Of a stretch of DNA of 64,000 nt, positions 29,401-37,584 are shown piece after piece. The stretch's first letter is position 1, and each line of letters begins with the position of its first letter. The stretch lies in contig NZ_JAPHPW010000009.1 in assembly GCF_026241515.1 (NCBI RefSeq), forward strand, positions 62,001 through 126,000, read 5' to 3'. Both the position numbers and the translations under genes were made by a program. The stretch is from Vibrio sp. 14G-20 (GTDB lineage Bacteria > Pseudomonadota > Gammaproteobacteria > Enterobacterales > Vibrionaceae). The notes beneath the pieces are model-generated. The model was not told where the DNA came from and did not search any database. It saw only the letters and a program-made list of their open reading frames with translations.

Positions 29401-30143
29401 AAATCCGTAGCTCAAGTGAACTGTTCCGCTTAGACACAGCAGACGAAGTTATGAAGCGAGTCGACTTCCGTAACGTTGGCGAAGATCAAGTCGAAGGCCT
29501 GATTGTAATGTCTATCGATGACGGCGTGTCTGCGGGCGAAGATCTTGACCCAGCCAATGATGCGATTGTGGCAGTTGTAAACTCAACCAATGAATCTCAA
29601 TCGTTCAAAATCACAGGTGCGACAGGCTTTACACTTCACGACGTTCAACAAAACTCCGCTGATAACACAGTGAAAGACGCAAGCTTTGCCGCTGAAACCT
29701 TCACAGTACCTGCATTAACCACCGCTGTATTTGTACAAGTTCAAGGTGATGCACAAGGTGTCGGTCTGCCAGTTGATAACTCTGATAAAGATGTGTCTAG
29801 CATTCCTCCATACGGCCAAACAACGGTTTACGTTCGTGGTGACATGAATGGATGGGGCGCAGCTGATAGTTGGGCGATGAGCTTTGTGGCTAATGGGATT
29901 TACTCTGTAACAGGTACTTTGGAAGCGGGAGACTATGGCTTCAAGTTTGCCGATGCTGACTGGAAAACACCTAACTTCGGTTGTGATTCAGTTGAACTTG
30001 CTGATGGTTCAATCGACCTTGGTACTGATGGGAACTGCCAATTAAGCGTAACAGAAGCTGGCGACTACACATTCACTCTGAATGCGATTCATGAGTTGGA
30101 TGACAGTGTTGAAAACGCGGTCGTTTCAGTAACCAAGAATTAA
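26454..30143 (+). CDS. pulA: Pullulanase-type alpha-1,6-glucosidase lipoprotein
   Basis: 1229 residues from a GTG start; an in-frame TTG at 26394 would add 20 residues. The long positively charged leader ends in lipobox LIAGC (about residues 40-44), so the protein should be lipid-anchored. Domains: CBM41-like starch-binding module (VVVYYKRDV, GWGLHLWNGEGC), a CBM48-like domain (FKLWAPTAQDVELVLY), then the GH13 barrel with VVYNHT, DGFRFDLMGH (nucleophile D), FYGEGWDF (acid E) and SKHDNQ. A last ~100-residue domain (TTVYVRGDMNGWG onwards) looks like an added carbohydrate-binding module. It debranches pullulan and starch, feeding maltodextrins to the maltoporin encoded nearby. Confidence 0.92.
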   Translation: MNNININKNITLQRTFDITKKRSFKRSTLAKAIWPLFTATLIAGCGSDSDNGTDAGDTGLYKAGENEVVVYYKRDVAAASTSGSTYDGWGLHLWNGEGCTSTDLIAMGLSESGTNWEAPYEFDGISDTYGAYYVLKVDPDAADPHKCMNFILHNGDEKAFGSANSKVELITLGDSQGVFGFHGSSELYYDPISDRPVNIDGQKAHWLDAETIAWEAASSADSMKLFYALDNSITMNDKEIVGGTAVELTKDGELSSELKERFRHLASLPALAIDVDDSTLRTILKSQIILVAYNTNGDVTSSTEVQKPGVLDAVFASEDAGNAMAEELGAIVEGSAATFKLWAPTAQDVELVLYSEDLQSSQVFPMTESTETGIWTTDAVSNAVNSYYRYQVKVYHPTTGNIETRLVTDPYSLSLSKNSAYSQVIDLNDSTLKPANWDDYERPTVEKDEDHVLYESHLRDFSFSDKLGTTNLNGKYLALTEGERESVKHLQELKDAGLTTLHILPAFDIATVDEDAASRVDITDTVGKLCDVKPAASLCGNEDENKTIEDVLDGYDPSTGDAQALMNDLRMLDSFNWGYDPFHYTVPEGSYATDPNGSQRILEFRQMVKATHDMDLKLIMDVVYNHTNASGVNDKSVLDKIVPGYYHRLNVNTGGVENSTCCDNTATENLMMGKLMVDSLKVWADDYKVDGFRFDLMGHQPKDVMVEALEEVRKIDPNTLFYGEGWDFGEVANNARFDQANQINMAGTEIGTFSDRLRDAVRGGSPFDGGVDSEGNHPLRFNQGFGNAAIANEETKVDQDSINGRLHNQDLVRLGMAGNLAEYVLLDYNGDTKLGKNVDYNGAPAGYTKMPSENISYVSKHDNQTLWDNNAYKIAAGTSSAERARMQSVSLSTVMLGQGIPFIHMGSELLRSKSMQRDSYDSGDWYNRVMFDGTDNNWNVGLPREDKDGANWDLIKTIIADSTAKPEEEDIELTKQQFLELLKIRSSSELFRLDTADEVMKRVDFRNVGEDQVEGLIVMSIDDGVSAGEDLDPANDAIVAVVNSTNESQSFKITGATGFTLHDVQQNSADNTVKDASFAAETFTVPALTTAVFVQVQGDAQGVGLPVDNSDKDVSSIPPYGQTTVYVRGDMNGWGAADSWAMSFVANGIYSVTGTLEAGDYGFKFADADWKTPNFGCDSVELADGSIDLGTDGNCQLSVTEAGDYTFTLNAIHELDDSVENAVVSVTKN

Positions 30144-30200
30144 GCCTTAAAGCTTAGAATTATAAAAACAGATAATAAAACCAGCGCAAGCTAGCCTTTT

Positions 30201-30225
30201 GGGAGACGTCAGTCTCCCTTTTTTT
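30201..30225 (+). terminator. Pullulanase gene terminator
   Basis: GGGAGAC-GTCA-GTCTCCC perfect 7-bp stem followed by seven T. Confidence 0.9.
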
Positions 30226-30316
30226 GTGCTCAATAAACACCAATCCCAATAAACCACATTATTCTCTTGCCTTCATTAACCAACCATCAATGGTAAGAGG
30301 TAACGAACCGCCTGAA

Positions 30317-30407
30317 TTCTTAGTTCTTAGTTCTTAATTCTTAGTTCTTAATTCTTAGTTCTTAGTTCTTAGTTCTTAGTTCTTAGTTCTTAGTTCTTAG
30401 TTCTTAG
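30317..30407. repeat. 7-bp tandem repeat, 13 copies
   Basis: TTCTTAG repeated 13 times; copies 3 and 5 read TTCTTAA, the others are identical. It lies between converging pulA and malM, outside any gene. The long near-perfect array suggests an active variable-number locus. Confidence 0.95.
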
Positions 30408-30675
30408 TAGAAAGCATAACGACTTCGTGTAAGCGCCTAATTTAAGTGTATGTGAAATTTAGGAATCCGAGTTTAGGTTGGTAAATGAAATGGCGATTCG
30501 TCAATAGAGTTCGTATTCAGCTGTTCGAGAAGAGTAAAATAGACAAGAGTATTTTAATTAACAGTTAGTCAATCAACACCATAAATAGTCAAGATCGCCC
30601 ATTTATATTATCCATTAATTATTATGTGTAAGTCAGTGGTTATTTAAATCTTAGTATTCAGTGAATATAAATATT
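30408..30675. other. Non-coding gap before malM 3' end
   Basis: 268 bp of A+T-rich sequence in which I see no gene or clear signal. Confidence 0.5.
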
Positions 30676-30725
30676 CCTTTTTACTTATTGCAGGCAATAA
30701 GTAAAAAGGCTCCTAATTAGGAGCC
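30676..30725 (-). terminator. Tandem hairpins ending the lamB-malM transcript
   Basis: On the minus strand a GGCTCC/GGAGCC stem (30708-30725) is followed by T residues, and immediately beyond lies a second perfect inverted repeat with 15-bp arms (30676-30709, loop CAGG). The two share bases at their junction, so either could form. Confidence 0.8.
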
Positions 30726-30763
30726 CTTCTTTTCATATCATTCAGTATTTACAAACTGTTTGA

Positions 30764-31612
30764 TTACTTTTTATTGACGGCTTTTACAAATACTTCTTGC
30801 GCGCCTTCAATACCTAGTGCTTTTGCTTCATCTAATAAGCTCAGAGCTTTCGGAATATTATCTTCAGCTACAGCCGTTTGAATCGCATTGTGATAGTAGG
30901 TTTGCGTTTCTGGTTGAATTGCTTCTACTGTTAGCTTCTTGCTTTCAATAACAGGGACTTCAGGAGCTGATGCAGATTTTGAAGGTTTCGTTAACCCACT
31001 AAAGAAACCTTCACGTTTTATAGCAACTCTAACTTCACCAATATCAACATGCTTCGCTTCAGGATCATCAATAGCAGGAACAACATTTCGCTTGGCAATA
31101 GCCATTGCTTTGGCCGGGTGCAATAGTTGGGTAGTTTGTGTTAAATCTTGTTTCGTAGTGTAAACAACACCATAAATACGAGTGGTACTCATCGGTAGAT
31201 TCAATTCAACTTCACCAAATAAAACATCACCCTTTATAAAGTCATTTTTATCATAATCAAAAAAGGATGAGTCGTAATTTCGCAATAATTTAAAATTTTG
31301 ATCATAAATGGCTAAATTGGGAGAAAATACTTCTAAGCGTTTTACCATGCCCGAAAGTTCGATTATGACCTGAGGCTCAGAAACATCAAAAGAAAAACCA
31401 GCCACTGGTCCCATTATGTCTGTGCTATTTAAAATCTGAGAATCTTCAGAAAAGTGAATAGAAAAACTTGATGGAACGCCAACTTGATTCCAACTAATTT
31501 GCTCCACCGTAGAGATACTTGCTTGCTCCGAGCTCGAAGAAGAAAAATCTTGATGGTTAGCACAACCAAATAAAACGGTCGCCCCCATTAGAATCGATAC
31601 TATTTTTTTCAT
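30764..31612 (-). CDS. malM: MalM, maltose operon periplasmic protein (lipoprotein form)
   Basis: 282 residues. The N-terminus ends in LFGCANH, a lipobox with C17, so this version should be a lipoprotein. Recognisable MalM segments: GPVAGFSFDV, FSPNLAIYDQNF, VVYTTKQDLTQTTQLLHPAKAMA, and the C-terminal helix pair YYHNAIQTAVAEDNIPKALSLLDEA. MalM is periplasmic and of unclear role, always linked to the maltoporin. It follows lamB by 72 bp containing a long inverted repeat. Confidence 0.92.
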   Translation of the reverse strand: MKKIVSILMGATVLFGCANHQDFSSSSSEQASISTVEQISWNQVGVPSSFSIHFSEDSQILNSTDIMGPVAGFSFDVSEPQVIIELSGMVKRLEVFSPNLAIYDQNFKLLRNYDSSFFDYDKNDFIKGDVLFGEVELNLPMSTTRIYGVVYTTKQDLTQTTQLLHPAKAMAIAKRNVVPAIDDPEAKHVDIGEVRVAIKREGFFSGLTKPSKSASAPEVPVIESKKLTVEAIQPETQTYYHNAIQTAVAEDNIPKALSLLDEAKALGIEGAQEVFVKAVNKK

Positions 31613-31627
31613 TCACTTATCCCTTGT

Positions 31628-31663
31628 AATACAGTAGCCAGCTTGTAAGCTGGCTACTGTATT
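31628..31663. repeat. Perfect 17-bp inverted repeat between lamB and malM
   Basis: AATACAGTAGCCAGCTT and its exact complement are separated by 2 nt. No T run follows on the minus strand, so it is not a standard terminator. It probably protects the 3' end of lamB mRNA or tunes downstream malM levels. Confidence 0.85.
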
Positions 31664-31684
31664 TATTAATGACTAAACTCTAGG

Positions 31685-33031
31685 TTACCACCAAGCTTCA
31701 ACTTGTGCACCGAACATTAAGTCATTGTTATCAACAGCTTTGTCGCCACTGTAACTAGATGCAAATACTCGAATTGCAGGGCGAGCCCAGAAGTTTGAAC
31801 CTGCTTGCCATTGTTGAGCAATTGTAACTTTCGTTAAGTCTTCTTTATCAGCCCAAGGGTATTCATCTTGGTGATAACCAAGCTCTAGAATAGTGCTCAT
31901 AGTTTCAGACCATTTGTAGCCAGGACGAAGAACAACACTCATAGCTTTGCCATCGCTGTTGCCATTGCCATCATCTAATAACTGAGCATAAACGAACGAG
32001 TAACCAAGATTCCATTTTTCAGCTTCGATTACACCCCAATCGATTAGACGTAAAGACTCTCGTCCTTCCTGACCTAATTCCATGTTATAAGAGTCACCTG
32101 CATGGTTACCTATAAAGCCAGCCCAAGCATAGCCTTCAGTTGCATATTGAATTACAGCTTTGTTAAAGCCCATGCTATGGCCTTGAGTGTGTTCAGCTGT
32201 GAGGAAGAAACCTGCTTTATCTAGACCATAATCATCTGCATTACCAATACCGCCGTCAATTGCATCACTTTGTACATCTGTATGAGAAGGGTCTGCAGCC
32301 ATTAAAATGAACTCCATACTACCCTTGTCATTTGTTTCAATACCTGTCAAGCGAAGGTCGATTGAATTAGCAGTTGAGTAAACTTGTGTACCCTCAAGTG
32401 GCTGTCTTTCATCTTCAGGTGTCGATGGATCATCTGCAGTTAGTAATGGAGCCTTCCATTTATGCTGAACAACTGCAGCATGAAGCTTCGCAAAGCCCAA
32501 ATCAATGTTTTCAACACCGGCACCAGCACCAGAGTTATTTACGTAGTACATATCCATAATATGAACATCTTTACGTCCGTAATAACGTTCACCGGCCCAA
32601 ATGCTCATGCCGTTTGCCATAGTGTAGTCAGCCCAAGCTTCACGGAACGAAGCTCTCTCACCAGACCATGGGTCATCAGGATCTGTACCGATACTTTGGA
32701 ACGAATTACCACGTCCATCTAAGCCACCATTCTCATACGTGCCAAATGCCATAAGAGTATGGATGTTGAATGCGTCACCATCCGAACTTTCCCAGATTTT
32801 GTTTACGCCTAGAGAAATTTCTGCATAATTATCACACTCATCGCCTAAACGACCAACTGCATGCCCAAATGTAGTAGGGCCACCATTACCATAACAATAT
32901 TGCGAGCCACCATCGGCATTCATACCGAAGCCTGCACGCATATATCCATGAAAATCAACTTCGGCAGCGAAAGCTGAACCAGCCATCAATGTCGAAGCCA
33001 CTGCTGCAGCAATCAAACTTACTTTTTTCAT
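31685..33031 (-). CDS. lamB: Maltoporin LamB
   Basis: 448 residues from the ATG preceded by GGAGTTAAGA; an ATG four codons upstream overlaps that ribosome site and is rejected. Signal peptide cleaved at AFA|AEVDF (about residue 23). The mature N-terminus (VDFHGYMRAGFG) and the C-terminal aromatic end (FGAQVEAWW) are typical of the sugar-porin family, an 18-stranded trimeric barrel passing maltodextrins through the outer membrane. Aromatic slide residues such as WAGERYYGRKD are seen. It is followed by malM. Its upstream region carries three MalT-box cores. Confidence 0.93.
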   Translation of the reverse strand: MKKVSLIAAAVASTLMAGSAFAAEVDFHGYMRAGFGMNADGGSQYCYGNGGPTTFGHAVGRLGDECDNYAEISLGVNKIWESSDGDAFNIHTLMAFGTYENGGLDGRGNSFQSIGTDPDDPWSGERASFREAWADYTMANGMSIWAGERYYGRKDVHIMDMYYVNNSGAGAGVENIDLGFAKLHAAVVQHKWKAPLLTADDPSTPEDERQPLEGTQVYSTANSIDLRLTGIETNDKGSMEFILMAADPSHTDVQSDAIDGGIGNADDYGLDKAGFFLTAEHTQGHSMGFNKAVIQYATEGYAWAGFIGNHAGDSYNMELGQEGRESLRLIDWGVIEAEKWNLGYSFVYAQLLDDGNGNSDGKAMSVVLRPGYKWSETMSTILELGYHQDEYPWADKEDLTKVTIAQQWQAGSNFWARPAIRVFASSYSGDKAVDNNDLMFGAQVEAWW

Positions 33032-33170
33032 TCTTAACTCCATTAAGGACGATTTATTTTAGGTTTTTATATTTTTGCTCTCTTGCGGCAACCAAAGGCA
33101 GTAATGGTAGTCGTAAGATAGAGAGGTTTAGGGTTTCCCCTGATTCGTTTCAACGGAGCCAATATTAAGA

Positions 33171-33222
33171 GGGGATGACAAGTTTGACTTCCTCCACCCT
33201 GAACTAAATTAAGGGGGATGAG
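33171..33222. promoter_or_regulatory. MalT boxes between lamB and the glgX-like gene
   Basis: GGGGATGACA (33171-33180, plus), GGGTGGAGGA (33190-33199, minus) and GGGGGATGAG (33213-33222, plus) fit the MalT box GGGGA[T/G]GAGG with conserved GGA[T/G]GA cores. A further core GGAGGAG is at 33278-33284. TGTGA half-sites suitable for CRP occur at 33386 and 33407. The cluster lies between the divergent lamB and GH13 genes, so both could be controlled. Confidence 0.7.
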
Positions 33223-33465
33223 AAGGGAGTAGGAAATATACAGAACGGTGTTTTAAAGAGGTAGATCACTTAATCTAGGAGGAGTAGACAGCACACAGAT
33301 CTAATTATTCAGCATAAGTGAGATCTAGTTCAAATATATAATTTGAACTTCATCGATGAATTATTTTTTTAACAATAATTAATCTGTGAAGTTGCTTGAC
33401 CTTACTGTGACAAAGCTTTTTACTTATAGTTCACTGATGTCGATAAACGAACAAGAAATCAAGCA

Positions 33466-35460
33466 ATGACTAGAACGCTCGCTCGCCCTTATCCACTAGG
33501 CGCAACGCTAGGTAACACTGGCTGTAACTTTTCTATTTTTTCTCCTGACTGTAAATCACTATCTCTCGCGCTCTTTGATGAGAACGATGAATTCACCACT
33601 TACACGTTGGAAGATGAATACGCCGATATCAGATATGTGTTTATCGAAGGCATTAAAGCTGGACAAAAATACGGCTTCATTGCTGAAACTGACGATGGCC
33701 CAATCTTACTTTCAGACCCATACGCCAAATCAATCAGCGAACCGCTCGATTACCTCACTCCATATACCAATGAAAAAAGCTTCTCGATGGCAAAATGTGT
33801 CGTTGTCGATGACACCTTCGATTGGCAAGACGTGGAAAAACCGCGAATTAGCCGCGAAGAGACCGTTCTATTTGAAACCCATGTAAAAGGCTTATCTCAA
33901 CTTCATCCAGAAGTAGAGACCAACACTAAAGGCCGTTACTTGGGATTAGTCAGCCCTGAAATGCTTGTGTTCTACAAACAGCAAAACATCAACTCTCTAC
34001 AACTTTTACCTATTGCGGCATGTATGCACGAACCTCATTTATTGGATATGGGGAAAGTGAACTATTGGGGATACAACCCATATTTGTTCATGGTGCCAGA
34101 CCCTCGCTATGCAGAGAAAGACGCGGTTACTGAACTTAAGACTGCGATTCGTGAGCTGCACCGCAATGGTATCGAAGTCATTCTCGACGTTGTCTACAAC
34201 CACACAGCAGAAGGCGGTGAAGGTGGTACAACCTTCAACCTAAAAGCACTAGATAGTCGCTACTACATTAAACATGGTTGTCATTACGCGAACTTCACAG
34301 GCTGTGGTAATACAGTCGACCTGACTCACCAGCCAGCACTCAACTTAGTCATGGATACGCTTCGTTACTGGGTGAGTGAGTTCCAAGTCGACGGCTTCCG
34401 TTTTGATTTGGCCGCGACACTGGGACGCGAAGGCGATAATTACAACCCTGAAGCGGCTTTTTTCAAAGCCGTTGCTCAAGATCCTGTGCTCAAAGAGACC
34501 AAATTAATTGCAGAACCGTGGGATATTGGCCCTAACGGTTATCAAGTAGGTAACTTCCCACTAGGCTGGAATGAATGTAACGACAAACTGCGCGATATCA
34601 CACGTAGTTTCTGGCGCGGTGATCAAGGCTATCTAAAAGAGTTTGCGACGCGCTTAATGGGGTCTCGTGATATCTACAGCGCAGCCCACTGGCCATACAG
34701 ACTAACCGTAAACTACATCACGTATCACGACGGCTTCACGATGCAAGATCTTGTCTCTTACAAGCACAAGCACAATGAAGACAACGGTGAAAACAACCGA
34801 GATGGACACGGTGATAATCGCTCTGATAACTACGGTGTTGAAGGGGAAACCGAAAACCTGTTAGTCGTTGCCACACGTGAAAAACAGAAACGTAACTTCA
34901 TGGCGAGTCTGTTGTTTGCTTTTGGTATTCCGCACATCATGACAGCTGATGTGTTATCTCATACTCAAAAAGGCAACAACAATGCTTACTGTCAAGACAG
35001 TGTAATTAGCTGGATTAACTGGGAAGATTCTGAGCGAAAAGCTTATTTCAAGACTTGGTTAGCTGAAATGATATCCGCACGTCAGCAATACATGGTGCCT
35101 TTTATTAAGGCGTTCAGTGGAGAAAAACGCAACTCTAACCGCATCTTCTGGAGCCGTGTCGATGGCACACTCATGGAACATGATGATTGGAATCGTTTAA
35201 GCTCTGTTGCGCTGCACTTGGGTATTGGCAAAGACGGTGACGAATTGATTTATCTGATAAACCAAACCAACGCACCCGCTCGCTTCTCATTACCTACGGA
35301 TCGCGATCAAAACTGGGTCACCATTTGTGATACCAACTCGCGAAACGTAAAACCAGGCCATGCAGAAGGTGAAATGCTGTTATCGCCAACTTCGATGGCA
35401 ATTTTGCACTACTCGCCAGATAAGACTGATTTGATTGAAGTAAAAGCTAAGCCAGCTTAA
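33466..35460 (+). CDS. glgX: GlgX-type glycogen/limit-dextrin debranching enzyme (GH13)
   Basis: 664 residues, close to E. coli GlgX (657). N-terminal CBM48 (about 1-100), then the barrel with region I DVVYNHTAEGG (about 241-251), nucleophile D314 in DGFRFDLA, acid/base E350 in IAEPWDIG, and D422 in YHDGF. The ENNRDGHGDNRSDNYG loop is typical of isoamylase/GlgX. No signal peptide. It hydrolyses alpha-1,6 branches of short-branched dextrins in the cytoplasm. Here it is not with glycogen genes but divergent from lamB with MalT boxes between, so it likely serves maltodextrin use. Confidence 0.88.
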   Translation: MTRTLARPYPLGATLGNTGCNFSIFSPDCKSLSLALFDENDEFTTYTLEDEYADIRYVFIEGIKAGQKYGFIAETDDGPILLSDPYAKSISEPLDYLTPYTNEKSFSMAKCVVVDDTFDWQDVEKPRISREETVLFETHVKGLSQLHPEVETNTKGRYLGLVSPEMLVFYKQQNINSLQLLPIAACMHEPHLLDMGKVNYWGYNPYLFMVPDPRYAEKDAVTELKTAIRELHRNGIEVILDVVYNHTAEGGEGGTTFNLKALDSRYYIKHGCHYANFTGCGNTVDLTHQPALNLVMDTLRYWVSEFQVDGFRFDLAATLGREGDNYNPEAAFFKAVAQDPVLKETKLIAEPWDIGPNGYQVGNFPLGWNECNDKLRDITRSFWRGDQGYLKEFATRLMGSRDIYSAAHWPYRLTVNYITYHDGFTMQDLVSYKHKHNEDNGENNRDGHGDNRSDNYGVEGETENLLVVATREKQKRNFMASLLFAFGIPHIMTADVLSHTQKGNNNAYCQDSVISWINWEDSERKAYFKTWLAEMISARQQYMVPFIKAFSGEKRNSNRIFWSRVDGTLMEHDDWNRLSSVALHLGIGKDGDELIYLINQTNAPARFSLPTDRDQNWVTICDTNSRNVKPGHAEGEMLLSPTSMAILHYSPDKTDLIEVKAKPA

Positions 35461-35482
35461 TAAAACACCGAAAACCATAGAG

Positions 35483-35510
35483 GCCAGTTATATTTATGAC
35501 TGGCTTTTTT
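35483..35510 (+). terminator. glgX-like gene terminator
   Basis: GCCAGT / ACTGGC stem with a 10-nt loop followed by six T. Confidence 0.8.
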
Positions 35511-35627
35511 GTTGGCTGAATATCACAAAACTCATTCACGCATATGGAATCATTTGCATTGATGTGGTCAATAAAACTGTTTAGTATTGCCGTACTATAA
35601 AAATGAATCTATAACGTCTTGGATATC

Positions 35628-37433
35628 ATGGCTTTACCTAAAACACTTATTCGGCTTTTCAAACCATACATTATTTTATTAACCGGAGGGATGCTCTACC
35701 TTGCTGTGGCTCAGCTTGAAAAAGTAGAAACAGCAGCAACTGAACAATCATCATCAAACATTCGTATCGCAAGCTCCACTATTCGTTCCAACATCGAAGC
35801 CACATTTGGCAAACTCTATTTTTTAGAAACCAGTCTAGGCTTACCTAAAACGGCTCCATTCGGTGATAAAAAATTCAGAGAGTTGAGCGATAATATTCTA
35901 AAAAGAACGCCAAACTTCTCCGATATAGTTCGATACCAACCACAGTCCCAACAATATATATCGAGTCGTGGATTACCTCTTTCCCATGAACAAATCGATT
36001 CCATAAGATGGAACTCAATAGACAGTGTGGTTGAAGATTTCTACATTTCTTCGATTTACCAAAAAGCAGATGGTCGTTGGGTATTCGCCGTTAAGCACAC
36101 TGCCGAAAGGTTGAATGAGGAAATATGGATTGAGTTTGACCTTCTACACACTACACAAGGATTGAGAGACTTAAAAACGCTTAATCACGGCTATGTATTT
36201 GTAGTTGACCGAGCAACAGAACGACTGGTCTTTCACCCAGACCCAAAACGTATCGGCTCTAAATCTGTCAGCTATCACGCTGGTATCAGCCATCAACTCT
36301 CACAAGGTGAAACTGTTGGCAAGCACGAATACTACTATCAAGATAACTTCAAAATATCGGTATTTGACGCAGATAACAGTTTGAACTGGGTGTTCATCGC
36401 AGGCACTGATCGCCATGACATCCTAACCAGTTCGCACCAATTTACATTAACGGGCGTGGTGCTTGGCTCACTGCTTCTGTTGTGGATTAGCGCAAACTAT
36501 CTGGCTTACCGCTTAAACGTATCTTTGTCTGAACTGAACAAAGTTGAAGACCTTGCTAGCTTTAAGCGCAAATTGAAATCCATCTTGAATAGCTTTACCT
36601 ATCATAAAGGTCTCCAATTCTGTCTGTATCAGCCTGAGAGCCACTCATTCAGTACCATCGACTACCACGGAAACAAGTCAACAATACATTGTGACGATCT
36701 CTTAGCAGAACGCTTTGCCCCGGACTCCATGGCTTACAGAAACGGGAAATACGCCGATCCATTGGCTCGTAAACTCAAAATACACCAACGTCATTACTGT
36801 ATTCCTATGTATTCTCGCAAACAGTTAATAGCAGTGATCTACCTCAACGCCAACTTGCCGATCAGTCAGAGTATTTTACGAATGATCCGCGATTACACTG
36901 AGGTCTCTTTGTCTAACTTACTGCTTCAACATCAATTGAGCAGCAAAGACCTGATGACGCAGTTAGACAATAAGAGCAGTTTCAGTATCGCCATCGAAAA
37001 CTACGCGAGCGAGCCCGACACCTATGTAGCTCTGCTTGATATCGATAACTTCGACCATGTAAACCGTGCCTACGGTGAAGCGGTGGGAGATAAAATGATC
37101 AAGCTGACTGCAGAAACGATACGCTGTTACTTCCTTAAGCCGAAAGGTCTTTGCTTGGCGCGTGTTGGAGGAAAAGAGTTCGCTGTATTGTTCAAGGCCA
37201 ATGACGTGAAAGATGCCAAATTCCAACTAGACCAGTGCCGAATAGCAATCGCGGAGAAAGCCATCGTCACTCCAGATATCACCTTATCGCTAGGGGTTAG
37301 CGTGGGATACTCGCAAATTGGAGGCGAAACAGACTCAGCTTTAGCGCTGGCGGAACAGGCAAAGCTTATCGCGCAACAACTTGGTAAGAACCGAGTGGAA
37401 GGCCATATCAGAGCTTTCGCTAAAGCGTCATAG
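35628..37433 (+). CDS. Membrane sensor with degenerate GGDEF domain (GGKEF)
   Basis: 601 residues. A membrane helix at about 12-30, a periplasmic Cache-type sensor (about 35-265), a second helix (about 270-292), a GAF-like region (about 300-430) and a C-terminal GGDEF-family domain (about 440-600). The fold motifs are kept (LLDIDNFDHVNRAYGEAVGD, SLGVSVGY), but the signature at residues 514-518 is GGKEF, with Lys replacing the metal-binding acid. This usually abolishes diguanylate cyclase activity. It might bind c-di-GMP or GTP or act through protein contact. The ATG is preferred to a TTG three codons upstream. Confidence 0.87.
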   Translation: MALPKTLIRLFKPYIILLTGGMLYLAVAQLEKVETAATEQSSSNIRIASSTIRSNIEATFGKLYFLETSLGLPKTAPFGDKKFRELSDNILKRTPNFSDIVRYQPQSQQYISSRGLPLSHEQIDSIRWNSIDSVVEDFYISSIYQKADGRWVFAVKHTAERLNEEIWIEFDLLHTTQGLRDLKTLNHGYVFVVDRATERLVFHPDPKRIGSKSVSYHAGISHQLSQGETVGKHEYYYQDNFKISVFDADNSLNWVFIAGTDRHDILTSSHQFTLTGVVLGSLLLLWISANYLAYRLNVSLSELNKVEDLASFKRKLKSILNSFTYHKGLQFCLYQPESHSFSTIDYHGNKSTIHCDDLLAERFAPDSMAYRNGKYADPLARKLKIHQRHYCIPMYSRKQLIAVIYLNANLPISQSILRMIRDYTEVSLSNLLLQHQLSSKDLMTQLDNKSSFSIAIENYASEPDTYVALLDIDNFDHVNRAYGEAVGDKMIKLTAETIRCYFLKPKGLCLARVGGKEFAVLFKANDVKDAKFQLDQCRIAIAEKAIVTPDITLSLGVSVGYSQIGGETDSALALAEQAKLIAQQLGKNRVEGHIRAFAKAS

Positions 37434-37482
37434 ACATGAGCTAACACACTCGTATCGTAATTGGTGCGATACCAATAACAAC

Positions 37483-37518
37483 AAAGCACCTAGGATTCAT
37501 ACTCTAGGTGCTTTTGTT
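37483..37518 (+). terminator. Terminator after the GGKEF gene
   Basis: AAGCACCTA / TAGGTGCTT stem followed by TTGTTTTT. It lies inside a longer open frame leading to trmK, which argues that trmK starts downstream. Confidence 0.8.
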
Positions 37519-37584
37519 TTTATGGAAAGTCATTACAATGCGCGTTCAACACGACGATACCCCTTTTCTAACGACACGAGCCTT

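Noticed and set aside
30317-30407. Possible CRISPR-like array
   Set aside because: The 7-bp units are directly adjacent without spacers, so this is a plain tandem repeat.
37381-37584. N-terminal extension of TrmK
   Set aside because: It overlaps the end of the GGKEF gene and a terminator; the family start is at 37585.
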